64,000 bases of DNA, from IMG/VR virus record IMGVR_UViG_3300027714_000004, positions 62,001-126,000 of that record, one strand, 5' to 3'. The notes below the pieces were generated by a model that worked only from the letters and a program-made list of their open reading frames with translations, was not told the DNA's origin and ran no database searches. Position numbers and translations under genes: made by a program. This document shows, in pieces, positions 23,152-29,721 of the stretch (positions within the stretch are counted from its first letter, which is position 1; every line of letters begins with the position of its first letter). The DNA comes from a virus.

Positions 23152-23182
23152 CTAGTTTCTTTGTTTGGGTCACGCTTATGCC

Positions 23183-23211
23183 TTGCATTCTACCCAAACC
23201 TATGAGATAAT
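23183..23211 (+). promoter_or_regulatory. Promoter-leader cassette (GATAAT subtype)
   Basis: TTGCAT 23183-23188, 17 bp, GATAAT 23206-23211, with AGCTACCTAATTGATTGA and GAGAG before the ATG at 23241. Confidence 0.83.
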
Positions 23212-23240
23212 AGCTACCTAATTGATTGAGAGAGTAGATT

Positions 23241-23498
23241 ATGAAAGACAGAATATTCGACTATGCCAAGACTGATGATACCCAGTTCTTCTACTTTAAT
23301 CGTGTTGCAGACTGCTTCACTACCAAGATGGATTGGTATGACAATGATGACGTTGATATGATCGTTGTTGACGCAACTAATACCTCGCAAGAGACTGACA
23401 ACATTTTCTCTTTCCTCTACCAAACAGAACCTAACGCGGATCAGGTCTGGATGCGATTTGCCCAAGAATTCTACGGAGATGCATATGTCAACGCTTAG
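23241..23498 (+). CDS. Acidic hypothetical protein, 85 aa
   Basis: Cassette gene. Strongly acidic and aromatic (FFYFNRVADCF, WYDNDDVDMIVVDA). No known domain. The end overlaps the next start by 14 bp. Confidence 0.66.
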   Translation: MKDRIFDYAKTDDTQFFYFNRVADCFTTKMDWYDNDDVDMIVVDATNTSQETDNIFSFLYQTEPNADQVWMRFAQEFYGDAYVNA

Positions 23499-23751
23499 TC
23501 TAGAAGAAGCCTGTCACTACTTGTGGCGCGAAGAGATTACGGATTGGGGTTCGTACACCTACGTCCAGAATCATATCTACATTAGTAAGGGTACCGACCT
23601 CGTAGGATTCGTTCCTCGCAGTACAGGTATCATTAAGATGTTCAATACCCCTAAGAAGTCTTGGTCAGTTGCTCGACGCAAGTTCCGCAAGTTTACCAAG
23701 AAAGATATAAAAAAGGTTATTGATATGCAAAATGGTTCTAAACAGGACTAA
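23485..23751 (+). CDS. Hypothetical protein, 88 aa
   Basis: The ATG at 23485 follows GGAGATGCAT; a longer frame upstream lies within the previous gene. Basic C-terminal third (RRKFRKFTKKDIKK). No family recognised, but a nucleic-acid contact is plausible from charge. Confidence 0.64.
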   Translation: MSTLSLEEACHYLWREEITDWGSYTYVQNHIYISKGTDLVGFVPRSTGIIKMFNTPKKSWSVARRKFRKFTKKDIKKVIDMQNGSKQD

Positions 23752-23769
23752 CTATTTAGCTACACGCCC

Positions 23770-23798
23770 TTGCTTTTTTAAAACAAGTATGAGATAAT
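23770..23798 (+). promoter_or_regulatory. Promoter-leader cassette (GATAAT subtype)
   Basis: TTGCTT 23770-23775, 17 bp, GATAAT 23793-23798, then AGCTACCTAATTGACTGATA and GAGA. Confidence 0.82.
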
Positions 23799-23830
23799 AG
23801 CTACCTAATTGACTGATAGAGAAATGACTT

Positions 23831-24001
23831 ATGAAAATTATCCTTATTGATGACATAAAGAACGTTCGAAACTTCAAGTCTGGTTATGAGTTGGTCGAGT
23901 ATGAAGCAGGTACTGACCCTATGGACGGTTTCTGTCTACTGGGTTTCGATGAAGTCGGAATGTTCTGTACCAACCCTCGTTACGCTTTCCTTGGAGCTTA
24001 A
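23831..24001 (+). CDS. Small hypothetical protein, 56 aa
   Basis: ATG at 23831 in a cassette leader. 56 residues (MKIILIDDIKNVRNF... ending YAFLGA), a likely small alpha/beta fold with two Cys. Too short for a family call. Four bases separate it from the metallopeptidase gene. Confidence 0.62.
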   Translation: MKIILIDDIKNVRNFKSGYELVEYEAGTDPMDGFCLLGFDEVGMFCTNPRYAFLGA

Positions 24002-24005
24002 TATA

Positions 24006-24680
24006 ATGTCAAACTACTTTAGTTACCCAACCTACGGTTCTGATGAACACAAATACAATCAGTACCTTGGTAACCACGTCAACAAACAAAACAAGGGTAG
24101 TCGCGGTCAGGACTCTGAACGCCAGAAGACCTACCGAGCAGAGTGGACGTTCCAGTCTAAGGTAACCAACCCTAAGTTTGCGTCTATCGATGAGGCTCAG
24201 AAGTTCGCCAAGAAGATCTATAAGTCCAAGACTTGGGTTAAGTTATGGAACAAGTCGATAGAGAATGACGTTAGTCGCATCTTCGGTGCGCAACCTAAAG
24301 TTGTCGCGATGGGTAGTCGTACGAAAAAGTTAAGTGGATTCACCGATGGATTCACTGTGACACTAGACTTGGTCACTGGTCTGAACAAGTACACCCTGTT
24401 ACACGAACTTGCGCATTGTCTTGGTCATATGCACCACGGTCGTTCGTTTCGACAATGTCTCTTGGGTCTGGTCGGTACCTTCATGGGATCTGAAGAGAAG
24501 AAGATTCTTAAAGGAGAGTTTAAGAAAGCAAAGTTGAAGTGCGGTGATGCTCGGAAACCTCAGACGTTCGAAGTCTGGATGGAGTCAAAGAAACGTATGG
24601 CTGCAATGCGAGAAGCAAACGAAAGTATGAAAGACGATATAAAGTTTTTACATAAGATGCGTAGCAAAGGTTGTATGTAA
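24006..24680 (+). CDS. Zincin metallopeptidase-like protein, 224 aa
   Basis: Has the zinc motif HELAHCLGHMHHGRSF (H133, E134, H137, then H144-G145), matching the HExxH...HGxxF form of SprT/WLM-like and phage metallopeptidases. The N-terminal half is basic (GSRGQDSERQKTYRAEW). Could process phage or host proteins. I use the ATG at 24006 because the upstream part of the frame overlaps the previous gene in another frame. Confidence 0.75.
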   Translation: MSNYFSYPTYGSDEHKYNQYLGNHVNKQNKGSRGQDSERQKTYRAEWTFQSKVTNPKFASIDEAQKFAKKIYKSKTWVKLWNKSIENDVSRIFGAQPKVVAMGSRTKKLSGFTDGFTVTLDLVTGLNKYTLLHELAHCLGHMHHGRSFRQCLLGLVGTFMGSEEKKILKGEFKKAKLKCGDARKPQTFEVWMESKKRMAAMREANESMKDDIKFLHKMRSKGCM

Positions 24681-24847
24681 TGAATGAACAAATAGATACG
24701 TGCGAAGACTGTCGTATAGAAATAACCACCAAAGGTATCGAAGTTGACAGCAGTACAGGGAACTTATACCTAGAGGGAGTAGTTTTAGTGATAGTAATAG
24801 CAGTCTTATATATTGGTAAGAAACTAGTTGACAAATACATTAAATGA
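24680..24847 (+). CDS. Small membrane protein with CxxC, 55 aa
   Basis: ATG overlaps the metallopeptidase stop (TAATG). Short polar N-terminus with a CEDC pair at residues 8-11, then one transmembrane segment (EGVVLVIVIAVLYIGKKLV). Translational coupling suggests a link with the peptidase. A hairpin follows. Confidence 0.62.
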   Translation: MNEQIDTCEDCRIEITTKGIEVDSSTGNLYLEGVVLVIVIAVLYIGKKLVDKYIK

Positions 24848-24864
24848 ATAGTTAGGTTTCCCTA

Positions 24865-24926
24865 GGTGGGGAAGGTATTACGGATATTGCTACTTATTGC
24901 TAAGTGTACTAACCCCACCATTTTTT
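24865..24926 (+). terminator. Long-loop terminator-like element
   Basis: GGTGGGG (24865-24871) pairs with CCCCACC (24913-24919), and a run of T follows at 24921-24926. The 41-nt loop is unusual and could fold further. Confidence 0.65.
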
Positions 24927-24961
24927 ATTCCAAATTGTTCTAAAGAAATGTGAAATAGCCC

Positions 24962-24990
24962 TTGTGTTTTCAAAAGAAGTGTGAGATAAT
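24962..24990 (+). promoter_or_regulatory. Promoter-leader cassette (GATAAT subtype)
   Basis: TTGTGT 24962-24967, 17 bp, GATAAT 24985-24990, then AGCTACCTAATTGATTGATA and GAGAG. Confidence 0.8.
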
Positions 24991-25020
24991 AGCTACCTAA
25001 TTGATTGATAGAGAGTGATT

Positions 25021-25215
25021 ATGAAAAAAGACTTCCCAACCCTTTGCGGACTCCTCGGAGCGATTCTTATGGCAATCTTTGCCTTTCACATGAATCCCGT
25101 GATCGCGATAGTTGGATTGTCTTTGTTGTCTGTTCAATCAGTTAATGCAAAGTTGTGGAACCTTGTCGCTCTGAACGCGATAAGCATTTGTGGATTTGTT
25201 ACTCAATTACTCTAA
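25021..25215 (+). CDS. Small hydrophobic membrane protein, 64 aa
   Basis: ATG at 25021 follows the cassette's GAGAG site. Almost the whole chain is hydrophobic, with two or three membrane spans (CGLLGAILMAIFAFHM, VIAIVGLSLLSV, ALNAISICGFVTQLL). No known family. Confidence 0.65.
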   Translation: MKKDFPTLCGLLGAILMAIFAFHMNPVIAIVGLSLLSVQSVNAKLWNLVALNAISICGFVTQLL

Positions 25216-25225
25216 GGAATTTATT

Positions 25226-25441
25226 ATGAATTTGATTGGTCAGAAAGTTGAAGCAAACTGGGGCGCAATGTACCCTATCGCAGAAGGTGTTGTATGCGGA
25301 CACTTCGGTAAGAATAATGTTATCATTCGATGGGAAGATGGTACCAAGAGTGAACTTGATGCCAATTCAATTCATGAACTTGGTTACCGTAGTGTGAATG
25401 GTTCACCTATCGGAGTATTCTTCGGTGAGGTCGCGGCATGA
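25226..25441 (+). CDS. Hypothetical protein, 71 aa
   Basis: ATG at 25226 with AAGGA upstream. Beta-rich small protein, probably an SH3- or Tudor-like barrel by pattern (VEANWGAMYPIAEGVVCG, NNVIIRWEDGT). Overlaps the next gene. Confidence 0.62.
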   Translation: MNLIGQKVEANWGAMYPIAEGVVCGHFGKNNVIIRWEDGTKSELDANSIHELGYRSVNGSPIGVFFGEVAA

Positions 25442-25653
25442 TCGATAATATTAGTGTAGACTCTGATGGACTAATTGAACTCTATAACGGTGACAATCTC
25501 CTCGCAGCAGGTCGGTCACCACATTTCCTATCCTATGCGATACGACAACATGATGGCCCTGCTCCGGTGATTCGTACCTCGACTGCATGGCAAGAGTCTG
25601 AGATACTTGAGGAACTGGATTATATTTGGCAACAAACTTGTGAGTTACTATAA
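25438..25653 (+). CDS. Hypothetical protein, 71 aa
   Basis: Overlaps both neighbours (ATGA; TAATG). Acidic, no motif recognised. Third gene in the unit from the promoter at 24962. Confidence 0.62.
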   Translation: MIDNISVDSDGLIELYNGDNLLAAGRSPHFLSYAIRQHDGPAPVIRTSTAWQESEILEELDYIWQQTCELL

Positions 25654-26066
25654 TGGATAGGGTAGTCAAACTAAACTTCGACCGTAAGGTGAGGTACCTC
25701 AAGGACAAGGATACTGAGGAGTGTCGTCGACTCTTTGAGAAGATAATGGATCACTACGGTCAGTTCCTAGAATCGCCACACGGGTGGGATCTTCGCTCTA
25801 TCGCAACGTATGAGAAGGTGGTACGCAATTGTGGACTATCGGTTAATGAGTTTCTGTCGGAGACCTTCACCATAGCAGCTCCCAAACCAAAGAAGAAGAC
25901 CGCTGTCAAGAAACCTACCGTGACCAAGAAGAAGGTTCCGGTCAAGAAACCTATTGTCAAGAAGAAACCTGTAGTGAGAAAGAAACCCACTACCGTGACC
26001 AAAAAGAAGACCTCGGTCACTAAGAAGACCCTTCCTAAGAAGAAATCGATAAAAAAGGTCGCATAG
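25653..26066 (+). CDS. Lys-rich histone-H1-like protein, 137 aa
   Basis: The N-terminal half (about 70 aa) is an ordinary helical domain. From about residue 76 to the end it is a Lys/Pro/Val/Thr-rich tail of repeated KKKP/VKKP/VTKKK units, like histone H1 tails and bacterial H1-like proteins. It should bind nucleic acid without sequence preference. It may compact phage DNA or affect host chromatin. The DNA of the tail is repetitive (aagaaaccta-type units), so its length may vary between isolates. Confidence 0.72.
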   Translation: MDRVVKLNFDRKVRYLKDKDTEECRRLFEKIMDHYGQFLESPHGWDLRSIATYEKVVRNCGLSVNEFLSETFTIAAPKPKKKTAVKKPTVTKKKVPVKKPIVKKKPVVRKKPTTVTKKKTSVTKKTLPKKKSIKKVA

Positions 26067-26070
26067 GCCC

Positions 26071-26098
26071 TTGACATTTCCCCTCAGTATGATATAAT
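26071..26098 (+). promoter_or_regulatory. Promoter-leader cassette
   Basis: TTGACA 26071-26076, 16 bp, TATAAT 26093-26098, then AGCTACCTAATTGATTGA and GAGAGA before the ATG at 26128. Confidence 0.84.
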
Positions 26099-26127
26099 AG
26101 CTACCTAATTGATTGAGAGAGAACGTT

Positions 26128-26538
26128 ATGAATCCAGTAAATATCGCAGGTCGCATCCGAGAGAAGAAACGCATCGAAGCGTATATCCATGCTATCGCGA
26201 AAGAGTTAGGTATTCACCGACTCTATAGCAAGGTTCTCCTTGTAACCTTCTCTACTAAACTCCCTGATGATGCCCAAGGTCTCTGCTGGGGTGACTATAA
26301 GAGTCACGCTGAGATCTCTATAGCCCGTACTTGTCAGGGTGAGGCATTCACCCTAGAAGAGATGATGCAGACCCTAGCGCACGAACTAGTTCACGCTAAA
26401 CAGTATCTTCGACGTGAACTGTGTGGTTACAGTTTTGCTTGGAAGGGACGTAAACCTCGCAACTACAAGTACGAGAACGCTCCTTGGGAGAAAGAGGCAT
26501 ACGGCCTAGAAGAAGAATTATTCAAAAAACACTGGTAA
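26128..26538 (+). CDS. SprT-like zincin metalloprotease, 136 aa
   Basis: Has LAHELVHAKQY (H85, E86, H89) and a downstream WEKEAYGLEEELF that could provide the third ligand or conserved Glu, like SprT-type and other minimal zincins. The N-terminal part (IAGRIREKKRIEAYIHAIAK) is basic and helical. Second metallopeptidase-like gene within 2.5 kb. Substrate unknown. The ATG at 26128 fits the GAGAGA site. Confidence 0.75.
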   Translation: MNPVNIAGRIREKKRIEAYIHAIAKELGIHRLYSKVLLVTFSTKLPDDAQGLCWGDYKSHAEISIARTCQGEAFTLEEMMQTLAHELVHAKQYLRRELCGYSFAWKGRKPRNYKYENAPWEKEAYGLEEELFKKHW

Positions 26539-26544
26539 TAAGAT

Positions 26545-26736
26545 ATGAATCAAATAATGGAAGCGCACCAAGAACTGTTGGGTGATCTGGAACTAATCAT
26601 TGATACCCTATGCCATCCGGCTTACGAGACCTTTTCAGAAGAAGTTAAAGAGTCTATAACAAAAGAGCGCAATCGTCTGGAGATGTTACTCGAAGTTCTG
26701 GAAGAAGACCCGTTATATGAAAGGGGTTCTTTATAA
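26545..26736 (+). CDS. Acidic helical protein, 63 aa
   Basis: Begins 6 bp after the metalloprotease gene, so probably co-transcribed. Very acidic and helical throughout (ELLGDLELIIDTL, RLEMLLEVLEEDP). No family recognised. Confidence 0.6.
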   Translation: MNQIMEAHQELLGDLELIIDTLCHPAYETFSEEVKESITKERNRLEMLLEVLEEDPLYERGSL

Positions 26737-26748
26737 CAAAATGGTCTA
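26732..26748 (+). repeat. 17-bp direct repeat, copy 2
   Basis: TATAACAAAATGGTCTA, identical to 4970-4986; again just upstream of a cassette promoter. Confidence 0.85.
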
Positions 26749-26757
26749 AAGAATATG

Positions 26758-26786
26758 TTGACTTTTGTTTAGGAAACAAGTATAAT
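26758..26786 (+). promoter_or_regulatory. Promoter-leader cassette
   Basis: TTGACT 26758-26763, 17 bp, TATAAT 26781-26786, then AGCTACATAAAGTCGAGTTG and GAGAGAGG. Confidence 0.86.
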
Positions 26787-26820
26787 AGCTACATAAAGTC
26801 GAGTTGAGAGAGGAAATATT

Positions 26821-27027
26821 ATGAAAGGTTTATTTGAAATAGTTTTTGGTGTTGCCGCGATGGTTGCCATTGGTTATGTCTTCGCTGCGCCGGGCATATG
26901 GGATACCCCTGATGTTCACTTCAGCAATCTGACACAAGAATGTGTGAAGGTTATCAATTACAAAACTGCTGACGTTTACAGCTGTACGAACCTTCCAGAC
27001 CTCTACACTCACGTGTGGGTGAGATAA
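26821..27027 (+). CDS. Small exported or membrane-anchored protein, 68 aa
   Basis: N-terminal hydrophobic segment (FEIVFGVAAMVAIGYVFAAPG) that could be a signal anchor with a cleavage-like AAP site, then a short polar domain with two Cys (QECVK, YSCTN) that could form a disulfide outside the membrane. Coupled to the next gene. Confidence 0.62.
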   Translation: MKGLFEIVFGVAAMVAIGYVFAAPGIWDTPDVHFSNLTQECVKVINYKTADVYSCTNLPDLYTHVWVR

Positions 27028-27200
27028 TGGATATCCTACTTGAGGTTCTAGGGTGGTCTCTATTTAGTTTCCTTGCCTTCCTAATGTATATCAACCTTCA
27101 TATGGAAAACGAGAAACATGAACAAGAGAGACTTCCACTGATGTGGGAAGAAGGCGGGTTTTTGAATGATTTTTGGCAATGGCTAAAAAAGTTCAAATAA
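27027..27200 (+). CDS. Small membrane protein, 57 aa
   Basis: ATG at 27027 overlaps the upstream stop. One N-terminal transmembrane segment (LEVLGWSLFSFLAFLMYI), then a charged tail with several Trp. Probably works with the preceding membrane protein. Confidence 0.6.
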   Translation: MDILLEVLGWSLFSFLAFLMYINLHMENEKHEQERLPLMWEEGGFLNDFWQWLKKFK

Positions 27201-27204
27201 TGCC

Positions 27205-27233
27205 TTGACTTTTGTTTCGAAAAGAAGTATAAT
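27205..27233 (+). promoter_or_regulatory. Promoter-leader cassette
   Basis: TTGACT 27205-27210, 17 bp, TATAAT 27228-27233, then AGGTACTTAGTTAATTGAGT and GAGAGAG. Confidence 0.85.
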
Positions 27234-27270
27234 AGGTACTTAGTTAATTGAGTTGAGAGAGAAAAAGATT

Positions 27271-27654
27271 ATGGCACATGTAACCCAAGAAGACAAAAAG
27301 AAGTTAGCCCCCCAAATCAAAGCTGTCTTGAAGAAGTACAAGATGAAAGGTAGCATTGCGGTTAAACACCACAGCACTTTAGTCTGTAACATTAAGAGCG
27401 GTGCGTTAGACATCCTCAAGGCAGCTGATGCTGCTCAGTACGGACGCGACTACATTCAAGTCAACCCTTACTGGATTAAAGACAACTACAACTGCCCGAC
27501 TGTTGTTGCGTTCTTGACTGAACTGAAAGCGGCAATGGAAGGAGAAGACTACTTCTGTGAAGACGACAGTCAGACTGACTACTTCTTCCGTAGCCACTAC
27601 ACCGATATCAACGTCGGAAACTACAACACTCCTTATGTATTGGATGCAGCGTAA
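27271..27654 (+). CDS. Conserved phage/plasmid hypothetical protein, 127 aa
   Basis: ATG at 27271. The blocks KKKLAPQIKAVLKKY, VKHHSTLVCNIKSGALD, YIQVNPYWI and TDINVGNYN form a pattern I recall from conserved hypothetical proteins carried by many phages and plasmids. No catalytic residues are obvious. Function unknown. Confidence 0.7.
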   Translation: MAHVTQEDKKKLAPQIKAVLKKYKMKGSIAVKHHSTLVCNIKSGALDILKAADAAQYGRDYIQVNPYWIKDNYNCPTVVAFLTELKAAMEGEDYFCEDDSQTDYFFRSHYTDINVGNYNTPYVLDAA

Positions 27655-27821
27655 TGACTGATATGACTTTTCGTGCGTGGAGCAATCAGATGTGGTATGA
27701 TCATTGCGATGAGGTAGAGGTCTGGACTGGTAAACTTCCGAACTACACTGCTAAAGAATACTTTGTGAAGTATAAGTGGTTCCTGAAACGTGAATACCAG
27801 TACGCTAAAAAGTTAAAATAA
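27654..27821 (+). CDS. Small hypothetical protein, 55 aa
   Basis: ATG overlaps the previous stop (TAATG). Aromatic and basic (MTDMTFRAWSNQMWYDH..., ending QYAKKLK). No family known. Confidence 0.6.
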   Translation: MTDMTFRAWSNQMWYDHCDEVEVWTGKLPNYTAKEYFVKYKWFLKREYQYAKKLK

Positions 27822-27824
27822 GCC

Positions 27825-27853
27825 TTGACAATTGTTTGTGAAACATGTATAAT
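27825..27853 (+). promoter_or_regulatory. Promoter-leader cassette (diverged leader)
   Basis: TTGACA 27825-27830, 17 bp, TATAAT 27848-27853. The leader is ACTTGTATTGAATTGATAAA and GAGAGAG. Confidence 0.82.
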
Positions 27854-27886
27854 ACTTGTATTGAATTGATAAAGAGAGAGATGATT

Positions 27887-28120
27887 ATGTTTTATGCGAA
27901 ACCAAAGATGACCAATCACCATGACGCAGCTTACTTCAACACCGTTACCGAAGCTGTTTCATTCCTAAACGAGTACAACCAGTTAGGCCCTGAACATGAG
28001 AGTGACGGATTTTCCAATAGTGTCGCTAAACTTCAAGCCGAAGACTTTTGGATGCTAGGTAAGTTGACTGGCCCAGAGGGTGTCCAGTTTAAGAATAACA
28101 AAGTAGTGGAGGTAGCGTAA
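27887..28120 (+). CDS. Hypothetical protein, 77 aa
   Basis: The ATG at 27887 gives normal spacing from GAGAGAG; an ATG 6 bp earlier (27881) is possible. No motif recognised. Followed after 1 bp by the next gene. Confidence 0.62.
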   Translation: MFYAKPKMTNHHDAAYFNTVTEAVSFLNEYNQLGPEHESDGFSNSVAKLQAEDFWMLGKLTGPEGVQFKNNKVVEVA

Positions 28121-28121
28121 C

Positions 28122-28439
28122 ATGGGTATGATTGCTGAGATTTTTCGTTCTGATATGAGTGACTGTTCTAACGGTGGTATGAGTTCACAGTACACTGCGG
28201 TGACTGTAGTGAATGTTGATGGCCCGTTCGAACCTACTGTTGGTCGACCTGCCGTTGAGATAGTTAAAGGGTACCTAGAAGGTACATGTCACATTCGTCC
28301 AGTTTACTTAGCGGAAGACCGTCCTATGATGGGTGGTACTTATATCGCGACATCAGATAGTCGATTCAATGAAAAGGTTAGAGAGATAACTGGTGGACGA
28401 CACGCTGGTGCGGTTCCTTTCCACGATAGGTCTGAATAA
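28122..28439 (+). CDS. Hypothetical protein, 105 aa
   Basis: Mixed alpha/beta protein with a Gly/Met-rich N-terminus (CSNGGMSSQYTAVTVVNVDG). Starts 1 bp after the upstream stop and overlaps the MazG-like gene start (TAATG). No family recognised. Confidence 0.63.
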   Translation: MGMIAEIFRSDMSDCSNGGMSSQYTAVTVVNVDGPFEPTVGRPAVEIVKGYLEGTCHIRPVYLAEDRPMMGGTYIATSDSRFNEKVREITGGRHAGAVPFHDRSE

Positions 28440-28699
28440 TGTTAAAACATAATGATTCCTCGACTGAACTGTTAACCATCTTACAAGAAGAATGTGCAGA
28501 GGTTATTGTAGAAGTTTCCAAAATAAAACGATTCGGTCAAGATCAACAGAACATTGACCGTCTCGCCAAAGAAGTGGGTGACTTAGTCTGTATGATTGAG
28601 TTGCTCCAAGAATGGGAAGTGGTATCTTATAGTGCGGTTGAAGATGCACGTCAAGAGAAGCTTCTTAAACTTGCCAAGTGGTCTGACCTTCCTTTATGA
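28439..28699 (+). CDS. MazG-like NTP pyrophosphohydrolase, 86 aa
   Basis: Canonical pattern: EECAE (E17, E18, E21) followed by KEVGDL (E45, D48), the EExxE...ExxD metal-binding motif of MazG-type enzymes. More canonical than the MazG-like protein at 9907. Likely hydrolyses a non-canonical (d)NTP. Coupled to the upstream gene. Confidence 0.8.
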   Translation: MLKHNDSSTELLTILQEECAEVIVEVSKIKRFGQDQQNIDRLAKEVGDLVCMIELLQEWEVVSYSAVEDARQEKLLKLAKWSDLPL

Positions 28700-28713
28700 T
28701 TCGGAGAACTGAT

Positions 28714-28866
28714 ATGTCAAAGAAAACATCTGTAACAAGATCCAATCCGGTCGCGAAGTACGCGTCGAAGGTCAATCGTGCCGCTACTCACATGGATAGG
28801 AAGAAAGAATCCAAGAAGCAGGGGCAGTACTCTAAAGAAGAACTATATCCTAATAACGGATTTTAA
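28714..28866 (+). CDS. Small basic protein, 50 aa
   Basis: ATG at 28714 has a strong GGAGA ribosome binding site. Very basic (AKYASKVNRAATHMDRKKESKK), probably nucleic-acid binding or disordered. Same operon as the MazG-like gene by spacing (14 bp). Confidence 0.62.
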   Translation: MSKKTSVTRSNPVAKYASKVNRAATHMDRKKESKKQGQYSKEELYPNNGF

Positions 28867-28879
28867 TTCTTCTTGCCCC

Positions 28880-28908
28880 TTGACACAAACCATATAATAA
28901 GGTATAAT
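28880..28908 (+). promoter_or_regulatory. Sigma70-type promoter directly abutting a start codon
   Basis: TTGACA 28880-28885, 17 bp, TATAAT 28903-28908. The ATG at 28909 follows the -10 box with no gap. Confidence 0.75.
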
Positions 28909-29142
28909 ATGTCCATATCAAAAGAAGTACGTTATGCAATGATTCGACGAGCAGCACTGAAGATTCAAAAGCATAATAAGCACAGTAAGATTATTAAATC
29001 AAATAAACGTCTTGCTGATGAAGTAGTAAGTCTTGATCGACAGGACTATAAGTCGAACGTACGTTGGAGTGACGAAGAGAGATATGTTGATGCTCACTTC
29101 TCCGATGTACATAAAGCCACCCAAAATAAGGATTGGAATTAA
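28909..29142 (+). CDS. Basic hypothetical protein, 77 aa
   Basis: ATG at 28909 has TAAGGT as ribosome binding site, but both overlap the -10 region of the promoter at 28880. Transcripts from that promoter would begin around 28915 and could only start translation at the internal ATG at 28939 (MIRRAALKIQKHN). Two N-terminal forms are thus possible. Basic helical protein; no family. Confidence 0.6.
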   Translation: MSISKEVRYAMIRRAALKIQKHNKHSKIIKSNKRLADEVVSLDRQDYKSNVRWSDEERYVDAHFSDVHKATQNKDWN

Positions 29143-29438
29143 TGTCTGAAGTACCAACAAACCTAATTGACCTAGGTCAATATCCGAAGAACGATGTAGA
29201 ACTGATCGCACGAGAGTTCCTACGTTGTGTCTACTTGGATACTCTAGATCTCTACGTCAAAGACTATTCAAGTCTAGGCGAAGATGATGAGTCGCGTAAG
29301 AATGTTATCGCTAGTCTGCAAGCTTTTGAATATACAATTTCCGTATTAGACGGTAATCAAGACTTCCTTGATGCTATCCATACAGAAGCAGAAGCTGCTG
29401 CAGCTAAACCAGAAGATGAAGAATTTGAACGTTTCTAA
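29142..29438 (+). CDS. Acidic hypothetical protein, 98 aa
   Basis: ATG overlaps the upstream stop (TAATG). Acidic and helical with an Ala/Glu-rich C-terminus (TEAEAAAAKPEDEEF). No family recognised. Part of the transcription unit leading to gp33 and gp32. Confidence 0.65.
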   Translation: MSEVPTNLIDLGQYPKNDVELIAREFLRCVYLDTLDLYVKDYSSLGEDDESRKNVIASLQAFEYTISVLDGNQDFLDAIHTEAEAAAAKPEDEEFERF

Positions 29439-29448
29439 GGAGAAACAC

Positions 29449-29721
29449 ATGTATAGTTATGATAAAGTAATTGAACAATTGAAGACCAATGTACTTCAGG
29501 TTACCTTTGACAAGGTAAATGGAGAGCGAAGAATTATGCCATGTACCCTACAGATTGATTACATGACTGACCCTTCCAAAGAATTGTCCGAGTCTAAAGT
29601 AAGCCAAGTAGAGTCCAAGTCGGTGAATAAATCTGTCATCCGTGCATTCGCAATTGATAAGCAATCTTGGAGATCTTTCCGAGTTGACAATATCTCAGCG
29701 ATTGAGGTAATAAATGGATGA
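29449..29721 (+). CDS. DUF2693/WYL_2-like small beta-barrel protein, 90 aa
   Basis: LKTNVLQVTFDKVNGERRIMPCTL followed by KQSWRSFRVDNISAIE (pieces NVLQVTFDKVNG and WRSFRV) is the pattern of the DUF2693 family (Sm/SH3-like barrel) common in marine T4-like phages. The role is unknown, with nucleic-acid binding suspected from the fold. It has a GGAGAAA ribosome binding site and overlaps gp33 by 8 bp. Confidence 0.72.
   Translation: MYSYDKVIEQLKTNVLQVTFDKVNGERRIMPCTLQIDYMTDPSKELSESKVSQVESKSVNKSVIRAFAIDKQSWRSFRVDNISAIEVING

Noticed and set aside
24865-24920. tRNA-like shape (7-bp acceptor-like stem GGTGGGG/CCCCACC followed by A)
   Set aside because: Only 56 nt, without a T-loop GTTC motif or a D/anticodon arm; the following T run fits a terminator better.
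25760-26174. Minus-strand Phe/Leu-rich frames opposite the Lys-rich protein
   Set aside because: Result of AAG-rich codons on the + strand; the hydrophobic composition is an antisense effect.
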